A stretch of DNA of 15,000 nt from Burkholderiales bacterium (GTDB lineage: Bacteria > Pseudomonadota > Gammaproteobacteria > Burkholderiales > SG8-41). The translations under genes were made by a program, and so were the position numbers. Below the pieces are notes generated by a model that worked only from the letters and a program-made list of their open reading frames with translations, did not search any database and was not told the origin of the DNA. Below, piece by piece: positions 1 through 7,039 of this stretch (its first letter is position 1; each line of letters begins with the position of its first letter). The stretch is taken from positions 1 to 15,000 of the forward strand of contig JAIESJ010000043.1 of assembly GCA_019746155.1 (NCBI GenBank), written 5' to 3'.

Positions 1-1069
1 GCTGGTCGAGCACGCGGCGGTAGGTGATGACCACCACGCAGTCGAACACCTTGCGGTCCTGTGCGTCGTGCAGGCTCGCGAGCCGGTGCGACAGCCACGA
101 GATGCTGTTGGTCTTGCCGCTGCCCGCGGAATGCTGGATCAGATAGTTGTGGCTGGGTCCCTCGTCGCGCGCCGCGGCGACGATTTTGCGCACGGCGTCG
201 AGCTGGTGAAAGCGCGGAAAAATCAGCGTCTCGCGGGTGACGCGCCGCTGGCCGCCCTTGCCGTCGTCCACTTTCTCGTCTTTTTTCTCCACGAACATGA
301 AATGTCCGAGGATGTCGAGCAAGCTGTCGCGCCGGAGCACGTCCTCCCAGAAATAGCCCGTGCGGTAACCCGAGGCGTGCTGCGGATTGCCCGCGCCGCA
401 CTGCACCTCGCCCGGGTGGCTGCCGCGGTTGAACGGCAGGAAATGCGTGCCCGCGCCGCGCAGCCGCGTCGTCATGTGCACCTCGTCCGGATCGGTGGCG
501 AAATGCACCAGCGCGCGGCTCTTGAAACCGAACAGCGGCGCGCGCGGATCGCGGTCCTTCTGGTATTGCGCGACCGCATGGCGCCAGTTCTGGCCGGTGC
601 CGGGGTTTTTCAGTTCGCAGGTCGCCACCGGCAGCCCGTTGACTGCAAACAGCAGGTCCACGGTATCGTGCTTGCCCGGATGGCAGGGCACCTGGCGGGT
701 GAGGGTGAGCTGGTTCTTGCCGTAGAGCGCCAGCACTTCGTCGTTCAGGCCATGCGCCGGCTTGAAATACGCGAGCCGGAAAGTCTTGCCGTAGAACTTG
801 AAGCCGTGGCGCAGCACGTGCAGCGTGCCTTTGAGGTCGAGTTCCTTGGCGAGCGTATTGATCAGCAACGCAGGCAGGCCCGCGCCGTGCAGCTTATCCA
901 TCTCGGCCCACAGCTTCGACTGCGTCGCCTGCAAAAACGCCGTCACCTGCGCCGGAAACAGCGCACGCTCTGCGTCCCAGTCGGCTACGGCGCCCGCCGC
1001 CCAGCCCGCTTTGCCCAGCAGGATGGTTTCGACGTGGCTTTCGAAGGCTTTTTCGTTGGTCTGGGCCAT
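1..1069 (-). CDS. hsdR: Type I restriction enzyme R subunit, N-terminal 356 residues (partial)
   Basis: This is the motor and nuclease subunit of a type I restriction-modification complex. It translocates DNA using ATP and cuts unmodified DNA once bound to HsdM and HsdS. The frame opens with MAQTNEKAFESHVE and stays open to the left edge, so the C-terminal part lies outside the window. A PD-(D/E)xK nuclease core is visible around residues 138-154: D138 in DTVDLL, then E152 and K154 in CELKNP, followed by a Q-rich stretch (AVAQYQ, about 165-170). The helicase Walker A motif HSAGSGKT is at about 313-320, and VVVITYRRVLDQ follows at the edge. The start was chosen because GGGAGG lies about 11 bases upstream. 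It is the last gene of the minus-strand hsd run and is separated from the cassette genes by a 144-base gap, so it may have its own promoter. No disruption is seen in the visible part. Confidence 0.93.
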   Translation of the reverse strand, partial: MAQTNEKAFESHVETILLGKAGWAAGAVADWDAERALFPAQVTAFLQATQSKLWAEMDKLHGAGLPALLINTLAKELDLKGTLHVLRHGFKFYGKTFRLAYFKPAHGLNDEVLALYGKNQLTLTRQVPCHPGKHDTVDLLFAVNGLPVATCELKNPGTGQNWRHAVAQYQKDRDPRAPLFGFKSRALVHFATDPDEVHMTTRLRGAGTHFLPFNRGSHPGEVQCGAGNPQHASGYRTGYFWEDVLRRDSLLDILGHFMFVEKKDEKVDDGKGGQRRVTRETLIFPRFHQLDAVRKIVAAARDEGPSHNYLIQHSAGSGKTNSISWLSHRLASLHDAQDRKVFDCVVVITYRRVLDQ

Positions 1070-1090
1070 GCTGCGACCGGCCTCCCGGTT

Positions 1091-1130
1091 AAACAATAAG
1101 TATTTGTTTTTATTAGTATTTTATCATTAA
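1091..1130. repeat. AT-rich repeat copy upstream of hsdR
   Basis: A sharply AT-rich stretch in a GC-rich setting. It holds AAACAATAAGT at 1091-1101, shared exactly with hsdM 5062-5072, and TTGTTTTTATTA at 1104-1115, shared exactly with 6970-6981. AAACAA and TTGTTT form short inverted arms around a 7-base loop. It is 20 or so bases upstream of the hsdR start, so it may also supply promoter sequence (for example TGATAAAAT read on the minus strand), but no convincing -35 box pairs with it. Confidence 0.45.
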
Positions 1131-1131
1131 C

Positions 1132-1174
1132 ACTCCCTCTCCCCGTTTTTACGGGGAGCGGGTTGGGTGAGGGG
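1132..1174. repeat. REP-like GC-rich hairpin element
   Basis: CTCCCCGT (1139-1146) and ACGGGGAG (1151-1158) form a perfect 8-bp stem with a TTTT loop, followed by GGGTTGGGTGAGGGG. Elements of the form CCCTCTCCC...GGGAG..GGGTTGGGTGAGGG are common intergenic repeats in many proteobacteria (from general knowledge, not checked here). No T-run follows the stem on either strand, so it is not a classical intrinsic terminator. It could still stabilise mRNA ends or attenuate readthrough into hsdR. Confidence 0.55.
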
Positions 1175-1213
1175 CAACAAAGGGCTCGGGCGATCAGCGC
1201 CTACCCGCAACTA

Positions 1214-1520
1214 TCACGCCACCAGCACCGACACCAGCCCCGACGCATGCGATTTCGCCTTGGGCCGGATCACGATTTCCACGTCGCGGTCGAGCTGCGT
1301 CACAAAGCGCAGCAGCCGCTCGGAGGAAAACCGCGTGAGCTTGTAGTTTTTCAATTCGGACACGTGCGGCTGCGTCAGCCGCCGCGCCGCGAGGCTCATT
1401 CAACCGCATCGCCAGTTGCACGCGCAGCTTGCGCTCGCCCGCGTCGGCAAAGCCGAGATCGACGAACACATCGCCCGATCCCGCATTGAACGCCTCGCTT
1501 TTTCTTTTCAGCCTCGGCAT
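1214..1520 (-). pseudogene. Broken XRE/HigA-type helix-turn-helix regulator
   Basis: Two minus-strand frames together resemble a short XRE antitoxin-like regulator. From 1520 the first frame reads MPRLKRKSEAF, then GFADAGERKLRVQLAMRLNE. It then loses similarity. The frame shifted by one base resumes with AARRLTQPHVSELKNYKL, RFSSERLLRF, DRDVEIVIRPKAK and ends SVLVA at the stop at 1214-1216. In intact relatives, as I remember the family, a further stretch of helix 1-2 sits between LNE and the TQPHVSEL recognition helix. A small deletion with frameshift near 1385-1397 would explain both the missing residues and the frame change. The remnant starts 15 bases after the PIN gene stop, so it probably belonged to the same cassette. 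No HigB/RelE-type toxin partner is visible. A sequencing indel is an alternative explanation. Confidence 0.7.
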
Positions 1521-1535
1521 TGCACTCTTTTACAG

Positions 1536-2054
1536 CTATGGAGTTGGCTTCCAGTTGAACTGCACCTTGAGTTTTTCCAGCATGTCGAAGGTATCGACAT
1601 ACTTCACTCCAAGCGCGTCACATACATCGGGGATCTTCGCTTCCTTGCGCGAATCCGGCGCCGGCACTTCCTGCGTCACGACAGTAACACCGTGATGTTT
1701 CGCGTACGCGATGAGCCAGCCGTCAGCATCGGTCGCAAATTTCGATTTTGCAGCCGGCGTATACCGGCTCTGTGACTGCACCCAAACCATTGCATTACCG
1801 TATTCAGCAGCGATCGCCGAATCGGTGGAGGCTTCGAAAAAGGTCTTGGGACATTTGCTCTTGACCCATTGACTCAGGTCATCTTTGCCGTCGTCTATCT
1901 CCTTTTTTACCCGGTCTATGCTCAGAATCGACCCCTGCTTGTGGTGCCACGCAATACAATCCCAAAACCCCGGGCACACCGCAAAGCGGTAATAGAGACG
2001 TTTCGCTTGCATCAGCACGTTCGCATCAACCAGATAGCGCGTGCGCGTTGCCAT
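1536..2054 (-). CDS. DUF4411 family PIN-like protein (putative toxin ribonuclease)
   Basis: A 172-residue protein that starts MATRTRYLVDANVLMQAKRLYY. The LVDANV stretch with D10 is the typical first PIN-domain strand carrying the first catalytic acidic residue. Further candidates are E52 (KKEID), and D109/D111 in TDADGWLIAYA, followed by VTVVTQE and an interior segment KIPDVCDALGVKY typical of DUF4411. PIN proteins are Mg-dependent RNases and often the toxin of a type II toxin-antitoxin pair. The start ATG is one base after the TAA of the XRE-ImmA gene (TAA-C-ATG), which suggests translational coupling and matches the known pairing of DUF4411 with COG2856/ImmA proteins. Membership is by motif recognition; RNase activity and target are inferred. 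The length is normal and the frame is intact. Confidence 0.82.
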   Translation of the reverse strand: MATRTRYLVDANVLMQAKRLYYRFAVCPGFWDCIAWHHKQGSILSIDRVKKEIDDGKDDLSQWVKSKCPKTFFEASTDSAIAAEYGNAMVWVQSQSRYTPAAKSKFATDADGWLIAYAKHHGVTVVTQEVPAPDSRKEAKIPDVCDALGVKYVDTFDMLEKLKVQFNWKPTP

Positions 2055-2055
2055 G

Positions 2056-3210
2056 TTACGGATTTATCCCGAGAACCTTCGCATAACGGTCGAAGGTTGC
2101 GCCGTGCAAGTCGGTCAGGCTATAGGCATCGCGATACAGCAAACGGCCTTCCTTTGCCGCCAGCATCACCGCCTTGGCAAAACGTTTGCCGACACGGGTA
2201 TTCTGGTTGTTATAAAAATTACCGCCGGACTTCCTGCGCGATTGGTGCCGCCGCTCATCCGCCTGGTAACTCCGGTAGAAATCCAGGAATCCAGACCTAT
2301 CAATTGCATTCAGATCGAGCGCACGGCGGGCAGCCACGATGGGGCTGACCTTGAACTGACGCGCCAAGGCGTGAAACGGCTCGGGATCGTGCCGCGCTTT
2401 CCTCCAAAACGACCGGAATTCCTGCGCCGGCACCAGAAACTCCGCCGCAACTTTGTTACAGTATTGCTCCATGCTATGCGCGGAAGGTTGCAACTCGGGA
2501 AGATTGAATATCCCCCCTTCCCCAAGCCAGACATGCGCCAGTTCATGTGCAAGCGTGAATAGCTGCGCGGATAGCGCATCGGACCCGTTCAGAAATACCA
2601 GCGGCGCGTATTCATCTGCAAGAACAAAACCGCGAAACTCGCTCGGGTCGAGCTTGCGTTTGGTGTTATTACCGACCACGCCGTTGATGACCACCAGTAT
2701 GCCGGCAGCCTCTGCCATTTCACGCAATTCGGAAAGCGCATCGGTCCAAGTACTGATCCGCCCTGCCCAGCCGTCGGTCAGACCCAACACCGCCCGCATG
2801 CCCTGAGCGACTTCACTGACATCATCCGAAACCTGCACAGACCCGACGAACGCCAGACGCTCATGCCCCATATCGACGAGATATTCGCGCATCCAGGCCT
2901 GACGCCGCTGCATCGCGTGCAGCGTGTCGATCAGACTGGGGCTCGGTCGATGAATCGGCGTGTCGCCCACCGTGCGAAAGTCGGGGACGGGCAAACGCTC
3001 TTCCGGTGGTTCCGTCAAGAAGAAGTAGCCCAGCGGCGTCCAGGTCTTTTGCGCGAGTTGCTCCAGCTGCTTCAGCGTCGGCCGCGCCTCGCCGCGCTCC
3101 CACAGCAAAACCTTGGGTAACGCACGCGCGAGCGCGTCAGCACTGCGCCCGGAGCGCTCAATCGCCCAGCGAATCAATTCCTTTTTTACGTCAACGCCTT
3201 GCAGAGCCAT
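2056..3210 (-). CDS. XRE-ImmA/IrrE (COG2856) family metallopeptidase, putative antitoxin/regulator
   Basis: A 384-residue two-part protein. Residues about 8-65 form a divergent XRE-type N-terminal region (SADALARALPKVLLWERG, then PTLKQLEQLA and PLGYFFL, then PVPDFRT). The C-terminal half is an ImmA/IrrE zinc metallopeptidase with HELAHVWLGE at about 222-231; H222 and H226 are zinc ligands and E223 the general base. E248 in MEQYCNKVAAEFLVP is the probable third ligand. ImmA-type proteases cleave repressors to switch on mobile elements or stress genes, and fused XRE-COG2856 proteins also act as partners of PIN toxins. The start ATG lies 20 bases inside the end of hsdS and the stop is one base before the PIN gene, so it is co-translated with both. 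No strong ribosome-binding site is seen upstream, consistent with coupling to hsdS translation. Its substrate is unknown. Confidence 0.85.
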   Translation of the reverse strand: MALQGVDVKKELIRWAIERSGRSADALARALPKVLLWERGEARPTLKQLEQLAQKTWTPLGYFFLTEPPEERLPVPDFRTVGDTPIHRPSPSLIDTLHAMQRRQAWMREYLVDMGHERLAFVGSVQVSDDVSEVAQGMRAVLGLTDGWAGRISTWTDALSELREMAEAAGILVVINGVVGNNTKRKLDPSEFRGFVLADEYAPLVFLNGSDALSAQLFTLAHELAHVWLGEGGIFNLPELQPSAHSMEQYCNKVAAEFLVPAQEFRSFWRKARHDPEPFHALARQFKVSPIVAARRALDLNAIDRSGFLDFYRSYQADERRHQSRRKSGGNFYNNQNTRVGKRFAKAVMLAAKEGRLLYRDAYSLTDLHGATFDRYAKVLGINP

Positions 3211-4609
3211 GACCGTCGTACTGGTTGCTGTTACCAGGAGGTATATTATCAGCGTTCGCCGCGCGCACGTCGATCTTGCCGGTCACGGCGGCGGTAATCA
3301 GCGCGGCGCGGTACTCCAGCAGGCGCTCGATGGCGGTTTCGACTTTGGCGACCATGCCGTCGATTCTGGCGGTTTCGCGGTCGAGGAAGTCGGCGATGGC
3401 GATCTGCTCATCCAACGGCGGGAGCGGGATTAGAAAATCCTTGCTGAATTCTGGCGGCACTCGTTTTTGTCCGCCCGCGCCATACATTAGCGCTTCGCCG
3501 GTCTTTCGATAGACGGACGAGATCGTTATATAAAACAGATACTCACTGTTGAGATTCGATCGTGCACGCAGTACATGCAATTCGGTTGTGCCGAGCGCTG
3601 CGCCGTTGATCAAACCGGCAGCCAAAGCCCCTTTTCCGTTTTCGAAACAAGGCGTTATCTTGGCGACCACAACGTCACCGTCTTGAAATTCAGTGTAGTT
3701 CGAACCGATCTCACCCAGCGGTTTTATCGTGTCGAGATTCAAGCCGCCATACTCGCCGACAGCCTCCATCGGCACAAACGATACCTCGTCATCCTCGCTT
3801 AACTTCCGTAGCCGCTCTGAAGGCGGATTCACCAGCATACAGAACCGACCGCGTTTCACATCCCAATGCGCTGGCACCTCCCCCAGCCAGTCGATGCCGG
3901 ACGGCTTGAGTTTGGGATGCGGGTCGAGGCCGGCGGCGCGGGCGGCGTCGGGCGGCAAGCCCTTGGTGACCGTGCGCGAAATCAGCGCGACGCGTTTCTC
4001 CCTCAGCCGCTCGATCAGCGTCCTTTTCTTTTCCACCAGCGTGTCGATCTTCGCGGTTTCGCGATCGAGGAAATTAGCAATGGCCAGTTGCTCTTCGCTT
4101 GACGGGAGAGGAATTGGGTGACTACCAAGAGCACCCGCCCCCAGCTCCATGAAAGTCGTGCCCTTGCCTGTCGCCTGCAACACTGGCCGCGAAGCTACAA
4201 GAACGTAGTAGACAAACTCTGGCAGTGCATTCTTCGTAATTTGAACTAACGCTCTGCACCCTTGATTGGTGCACGCATCTGAGACTGTGATCGCAACGTG
4301 TCCGATTGGAGCGCGAGTAGACAATACGATCGAACCACTTGGCACCAGTTGCGCCCCACAGCTATCGAGGCCCTCGAATGATAGCGTGCGACGACTCTCG
4401 CCGATTCGCTTTGCATTATTCCGTCCCAAATCTTCTGGAGTAATCCAGATGATCTCGCCGTCCCAATAACTCTCTTCGCTACTCGATGGCGTACCGCCGT
4501 TGACAACATGATGTCGTCGCTTGAGAGGCAGCGCATCCCAGTGCTTCGGAAGCTCGCCCAGCCACTCGACGCCGCTCGGCTTATATTTGGGATACGCCTG
4601 CCACTTCAT
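3191..4609 (-). CDS. hsdS: Type I restriction-modification specificity subunit S
   Basis: A 472-residue DNA-recognition subunit that directs HsdM and HsdR to a bipartite target. The classical two-half layout is clear. Half 1 begins PSGVEWLGELPKHW (11-24), with target-recognition domain 1 to about 170 and the helical spacer EEQLAIANFLDRETAKID (172-189) continuing to KRVALISRTVTKGL (205-218). Half 2 repeats this as PSGIDWLGEVPAHW (236-249), then domain 2, then DEQIAIADFLDRETARID (400-417) and EYRAALITAAVTGKIDVR (432-449). The start at 4609 is chosen because it makes an ATGA overlap with the hsdM stop; an open extension further upstream (to 4780) is antisense-like low-complexity sequence and overlaps hsdM coding. 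A tail of about 23 residues after the normal DVR end overlaps the next gene. The target-recognition domains look more AT-rich than hsdM, as is common for exchanged specificity domains. Confidence 0.93.
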   Translation of the reverse strand: MKWQAYPKYKPSGVEWLGELPKHWDALPLKRRHHVVNGGTPSSSEESYWDGEIIWITPEDLGRNNAKRIGESRRTLSFEGLDSCGAQLVPSGSIVLSTRAPIGHVAITVSDACTNQGCRALVQITKNALPEFVYYVLVASRPVLQATGKGTTFMELGAGALGSHPIPLPSSEEQLAIANFLDRETAKIDTLVEKKRTLIERLREKRVALISRTVTKGLPPDAARAAGLDPHPKLKPSGIDWLGEVPAHWDVKRGRFCMLVNPPSERLRKLSEDDEVSFVPMEAVGEYGGLNLDTIKPLGEIGSNYTEFQDGDVVVAKITPCFENGKGALAAGLINGAALGTTELHVLRARSNLNSEYLFYITISSVYRKTGEALMYGAGGQKRVPPEFSKDFLIPLPPLDEQIAIADFLDRETARIDGMVAKVETAIERLLEYRAALITAAVTGKIDVRAANADNIPPGNSNQYDGHGSARR

Positions 4610-6747
4610 GACGCTGTTCCGTTGCTGCCCGTCACTTCGCCCAGCAACGCCACGATCTCCTGCTCCAGCGTCTTGATATCCGCCTCGATTTCCTCCAGCG
4701 GCCGCGGCGGCTCGTAGGTGTAGAAGTGGCGGTTGAGCGGTATTTCGTAGCCGATCTTGGTCTTGCTCTCGTCGATCCACGCGTCGGGCACGTGCGGCAG
4801 CACCTCGCGTTTAAAGTAGTCTTCGATGCTTTCTTTCAGCGGCACGCTTTCGGTGTCGCGCAGTTCGGGATCGGGCTCGGGGTTGCCTTTGGCGTCGCGG
4901 CAGATTTCCGCCGTCTCGTCGCGTTCGCCCAGCGCCGACAGCACAGCCTTCAGTTCCGCGGCCGACAGGCGCACGCCCTGCTTGCGGTCGAGCGCCTTGA
5001 GGTCGGCGAGAAATTCAGCGCGGTCCTTGTAGAGTTTGCCGCTGTTATTTTTATTAAATAAAAACAATAAGTTACGTATTTCCTCCTGGCGCCGCCTGCC
5101 GGCCTCAATGTCTTCGAGCCGCGCCTTTTCGCTTTTCTTGCTGCTGGCCGCCAGATTGCGGAAAGCGGTTTCCTCGTCCAGCCGCGCGATGCGCTCCGCG
5201 CTCGCCTGGAAGTTGAGCCTGAGCGGGCGCTCGACCGTGATCTTGTGAAAACCGAAGTCGGCGTTGTCGAACACCTTGCTCACCACGCGCACGCGCTCGA
5301 CCGGCTGTTTGGTGACCGGGTCTTCCTCGATGAAGCTGCGGGTCTCGCCGTCCTGGAAGTTGCCGAACAGGCGGCTGATGTCGGCGATCTGGTCGGGCTC
5401 GCCCTGCCGGTCGGCGGGGTCGCCGATCTTGTTGCGCTTGTTGCCAAGGCTTTTCGGCATCTTGACGAAAAAGCGCCGCGCGTCGATCAACTGCACCTTG
5501 CCCTTGCGCCGGGCTTCCTTGCGGTTGGTGAGCACCCAGAGGTAGGTCGAGATGCCGGTGTTGTAGAAAAGCTGGTCGGGCAGCGCGACCACGGCTTCGA
5601 GCCAGTCGTTTTCGATAATCCACTGGCGGATGCTGCTCTCGCCGCTGCCCGCGTCGCCCGTGAAAAGCGGCGAGCCGTTGAATACGATGCCGATGCGGCT
5701 GCCGCCCTCCTTCGGCGCGCGCATCTTGGAAATCATGTGCTGCAAGAACAGCAGCGAGCCGTCGTTGATGCGCGGCAGGCCGGCGCCGAAGCGGCCGTTG
5801 TAACCGAGTGAGGCAGCCTCTTTCTCGATGAATTTCTGCTGCTGCTTCCACTCCACGCCGAAAGGCGGATTGGCGAGCATGTAGTCGAACGTGCGCTTCT
5901 TGCCGTCGGCGTCGCGCTCGAAGCCGTCCTGGGTGAAGCTGTCGCCCAGCACGATGTTGTCGGCGTCCTCGCCCTTGATCAGCATGTCGGACTTGCACAC
6001 CGCCCAGGATTCGTCGTTCCAGTCCTGCCCGAACAGGTGCGGATCGGCGTCGGCGTTGAGGTCGCGGATGTAGCGCTCGGCCACCGAAAGCATGCCGCCG
6101 GTGCCGCACGCCGGATCGTAGATGGTCTTGACGACGTGGCTCTTGCGCAGGTCGCGCTCGGGCGAGAGCAGCAGGTTGACCATCAGTTTGATGACTTCGC
6201 GCGGCGTGAAGTGCTCGCCCGCCTCCTCGTTCGACTGCTCCGCGCCGATGCGGATCAGTTCCTCGAAGACGTAGCCCATCTGGACGTTGTCCACGCGCCC
6301 GGGCGAGAGATCGACCGCGGCGAACTTCTTGACCACCTCGAAGAGCAGGTTCTTCTCGGCCATGCGCGCGATCTGCTGGTCGAAGGCGAAGCGCTCCATG
6401 ATCTCGCGCACGTTCTTCGAGAAGCCGTTGATGTAGGCGTTGAGGTTCGGCGCGAGCTGATTGGGGTCGTCGAGCAGTTTCGCCAGATCGAGCTTCGACA
6501 GGTTGTAGAACGGGCGCCCGGTGATTTTTTCCAGCAGGCTGCGCACGACCGTTTCCGGCTTGTCCTTGATTTTCGGATACTCGGCAAGCACTTTGGCCTT
6601 GCTCGGCGCGAGCAGGCAGTCGAAGCGCCGCAGCACCGTGAGCGGCAGGATGACTTTGCGGTATTCGTTGCGCTTGTACGGCCCGCGCAGCAGGTTGCAG
6701 ATGTTCCAGATGAAACCGGCCAGTTGGGAATGGGTTTCAGCGTTCAT
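4606..6747 (-). CDS. hsdM: Type I restriction-modification N6-adenine methyltransferase subunit M
   Basis: A 713-residue class I SAM-dependent adenine methyltransferase that methylates the HsdS-defined target and forms the core of the restriction complex. An N-terminal HsdM helical domain (about 1-150, GFIWNICNLLRG) is followed by GEHFTPREVIKLMV (177-190), SAM motif I DPACGTGGML (211-220), QDWNDE (241-246) and catalytic motif IV NPPF (293-296). DNA-side motifs continue to about 500 (FNGSPLFTGDAGSGES, LPDQLFYNTGI). The long C-terminal region ends in a helical segment LEEIEADIKTLEQEI. The protein is longer than the roughly 500-residue E. coli type, but long forms are common. The stop overlaps the hsdS start by four bases. 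AAGGG lies about 7 bases before the ATG. An AT-rich repeat is embedded in frame at about residue 558-565 (NLLFLFNKNN), described separately. Confidence 0.94.
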   Translation of the reverse strand: MNAETHSQLAGFIWNICNLLRGPYKRNEYRKVILPLTVLRRFDCLLAPSKAKVLAEYPKIKDKPETVVRSLLEKITGRPFYNLSKLDLAKLLDDPNQLAPNLNAYINGFSKNVREIMERFAFDQQIARMAEKNLLFEVVKKFAAVDLSPGRVDNVQMGYVFEELIRIGAEQSNEEAGEHFTPREVIKLMVNLLLSPERDLRKSHVVKTIYDPACGTGGMLSVAERYIRDLNADADPHLFGQDWNDESWAVCKSDMLIKGEDADNIVLGDSFTQDGFERDADGKKRTFDYMLANPPFGVEWKQQQKFIEKEAASLGYNGRFGAGLPRINDGSLLFLQHMISKMRAPKEGGSRIGIVFNGSPLFTGDAGSGESSIRQWIIENDWLEAVVALPDQLFYNTGISTYLWVLTNRKEARRKGKVQLIDARRFFVKMPKSLGNKRNKIGDPADRQGEPDQIADISRLFGNFQDGETRSFIEEDPVTKQPVERVRVVSKVFDNADFGFHKITVERPLRLNFQASAERIARLDEETAFRNLAASSKKSEKARLEDIEAGRRRQEEIRNLLFLFNKNNSGKLYKDRAEFLADLKALDRKQGVRLSAAELKAVLSALGERDETAEICRDAKGNPEPDPELRDTESVPLKESIEDYFKREVLPHVPDAWIDESKTKIGYEIPLNRHFYTYEPPRPLEEIEADIKTLEQEIVALLGEVTGSNGTAS
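5046..5074. repeat. AT-rich repeat/palindrome embedded in frame in hsdM
   Basis: Within otherwise GC-rich hsdM lies a run of A/T built around TTTATT-A-AATAAA, a perfect palindrome with one central base, extending outward with two mismatches. AATAAAAACAATAAGTTA at 5057-5074 matches the minus strand of 6963-6980 at 17 of 18 positions, and AAACAATAAGT is shared with 1091-1101. The segment is read through in frame by hsdM, producing a hydrophobic/Asn-rich patch, LLFLFNKNN, between a charged helix and KLYKDRAEF. It looks like an inserted element rather than ancestral coding sequence. Confidence 0.5.
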
Positions 6748-6988
6748 TGATCAGCCCTTGCCCGCTGCAATTCGGCCTTCCGGAAAACGGATACGGTTCT
6801 TCTCATTGTTCTGACGGTCCGCTGCTTGAATTGTTTGCATTCCTGGGACGCGCCTCACTGCGCCGCTCCCCAAAGTAACGGATTGTAGCCGCTTATTGCA
6901 TGACAACGGCACGCTGTGCGCCGCATGTCCTCCGCACACCGCGCACAAAACACATATCTTAATAACTAATTGTTTTTATTACATTTTT
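6748..6988. other. Intergenic region upstream of hsdM
   Basis: This 241-base stretch lies between hsdM and the fossil 3' end of the acyl-CoA dehydrogenase. It should hold the hsd operon promoter on the minus strand; the best -10-like hexamer is TACAAT (minus strand, 6887-6882), with no good -35 at standard spacing. The part nearest the dehydrogenase (6955-6990) is AT-rich and carries a repeat copy. No small gene is supported. Confidence 0.4.
6963..6981. repeat. AT-rich repeat copy upstream of the hsd operon
   Basis: On the minus strand 6980-6963 reads AATAAAAACAATTAGTTA, 17 of 18 identical to hsdM 5057-5074. On the plus strand TTGTTTTTATTA (6970-6981) is identical to 1104-1115 upstream of hsdR. 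The three copies therefore lie before, within and near the far side of the M-S-cassette block. Confidence 0.5.
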
Positions 6989-7018
6989 TTAAAACGGCCG
7001 CGGCATGCCCAGCACGTG
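6989..7018 (-). pseudogene. Fossil duplicate of an acyl-CoA dehydrogenase 3' end
   Basis: Ten codons read HVLGMPRPF followed by TAA, nearly the same as the last ten codons of the intact dehydrogenase just upstream (HVLGMPRSF, stop TGA). The 17 bases at 7002-7018 are identical to 7053-7069. The offset is 51 bases, exactly 17 codons, so the fossil is in the same frame as the intact gene but behind a TGA and a TAA. It may be a remnant of a tandem paralogue or a short duplication of the gene end. Confidence 0.65.
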
Positions 7019-7039
7019 TTGTCGCCCTTATTCGACGGG

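Noticed and set aside
68..1099. A 343-codon plus-strand open frame antisense to hsdR
   Set aside because: It is a GC-driven shadow with no recognisable domain; the minus strand encodes a clear HsdR.
1132..1174. GC-rich hairpin as an intrinsic terminator
   Set aside because: There is no T-run after the stem on either strand; it is better described as a REP-like intergenic repeat.
3243..3250. TAATAT/GATAAT -10-like sequence on the minus strand inside the 3' end of hsdS, possibly an internal promoter for the cassette
   Set aside because: No usable -35 or extended -10 accompanies it, and the gene overlaps favour translational coupling. Not strong enough to list.
4610..4780. Upstream extension of hsdS to an ATG at 4780
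   Set aside because: It overlaps hsdM coding sequence, reads as Arg/Ala/Gly-rich shadow sequence, and the ATGA overlap start at 4609 begins with a typical HsdS N-terminus.
4726..6750. Several plus-strand open frames antisense to hsdM
   Set aside because: They are rich in Val/Ala/Arg/His without motifs and lie wholly opposite a clear methyltransferase gene.
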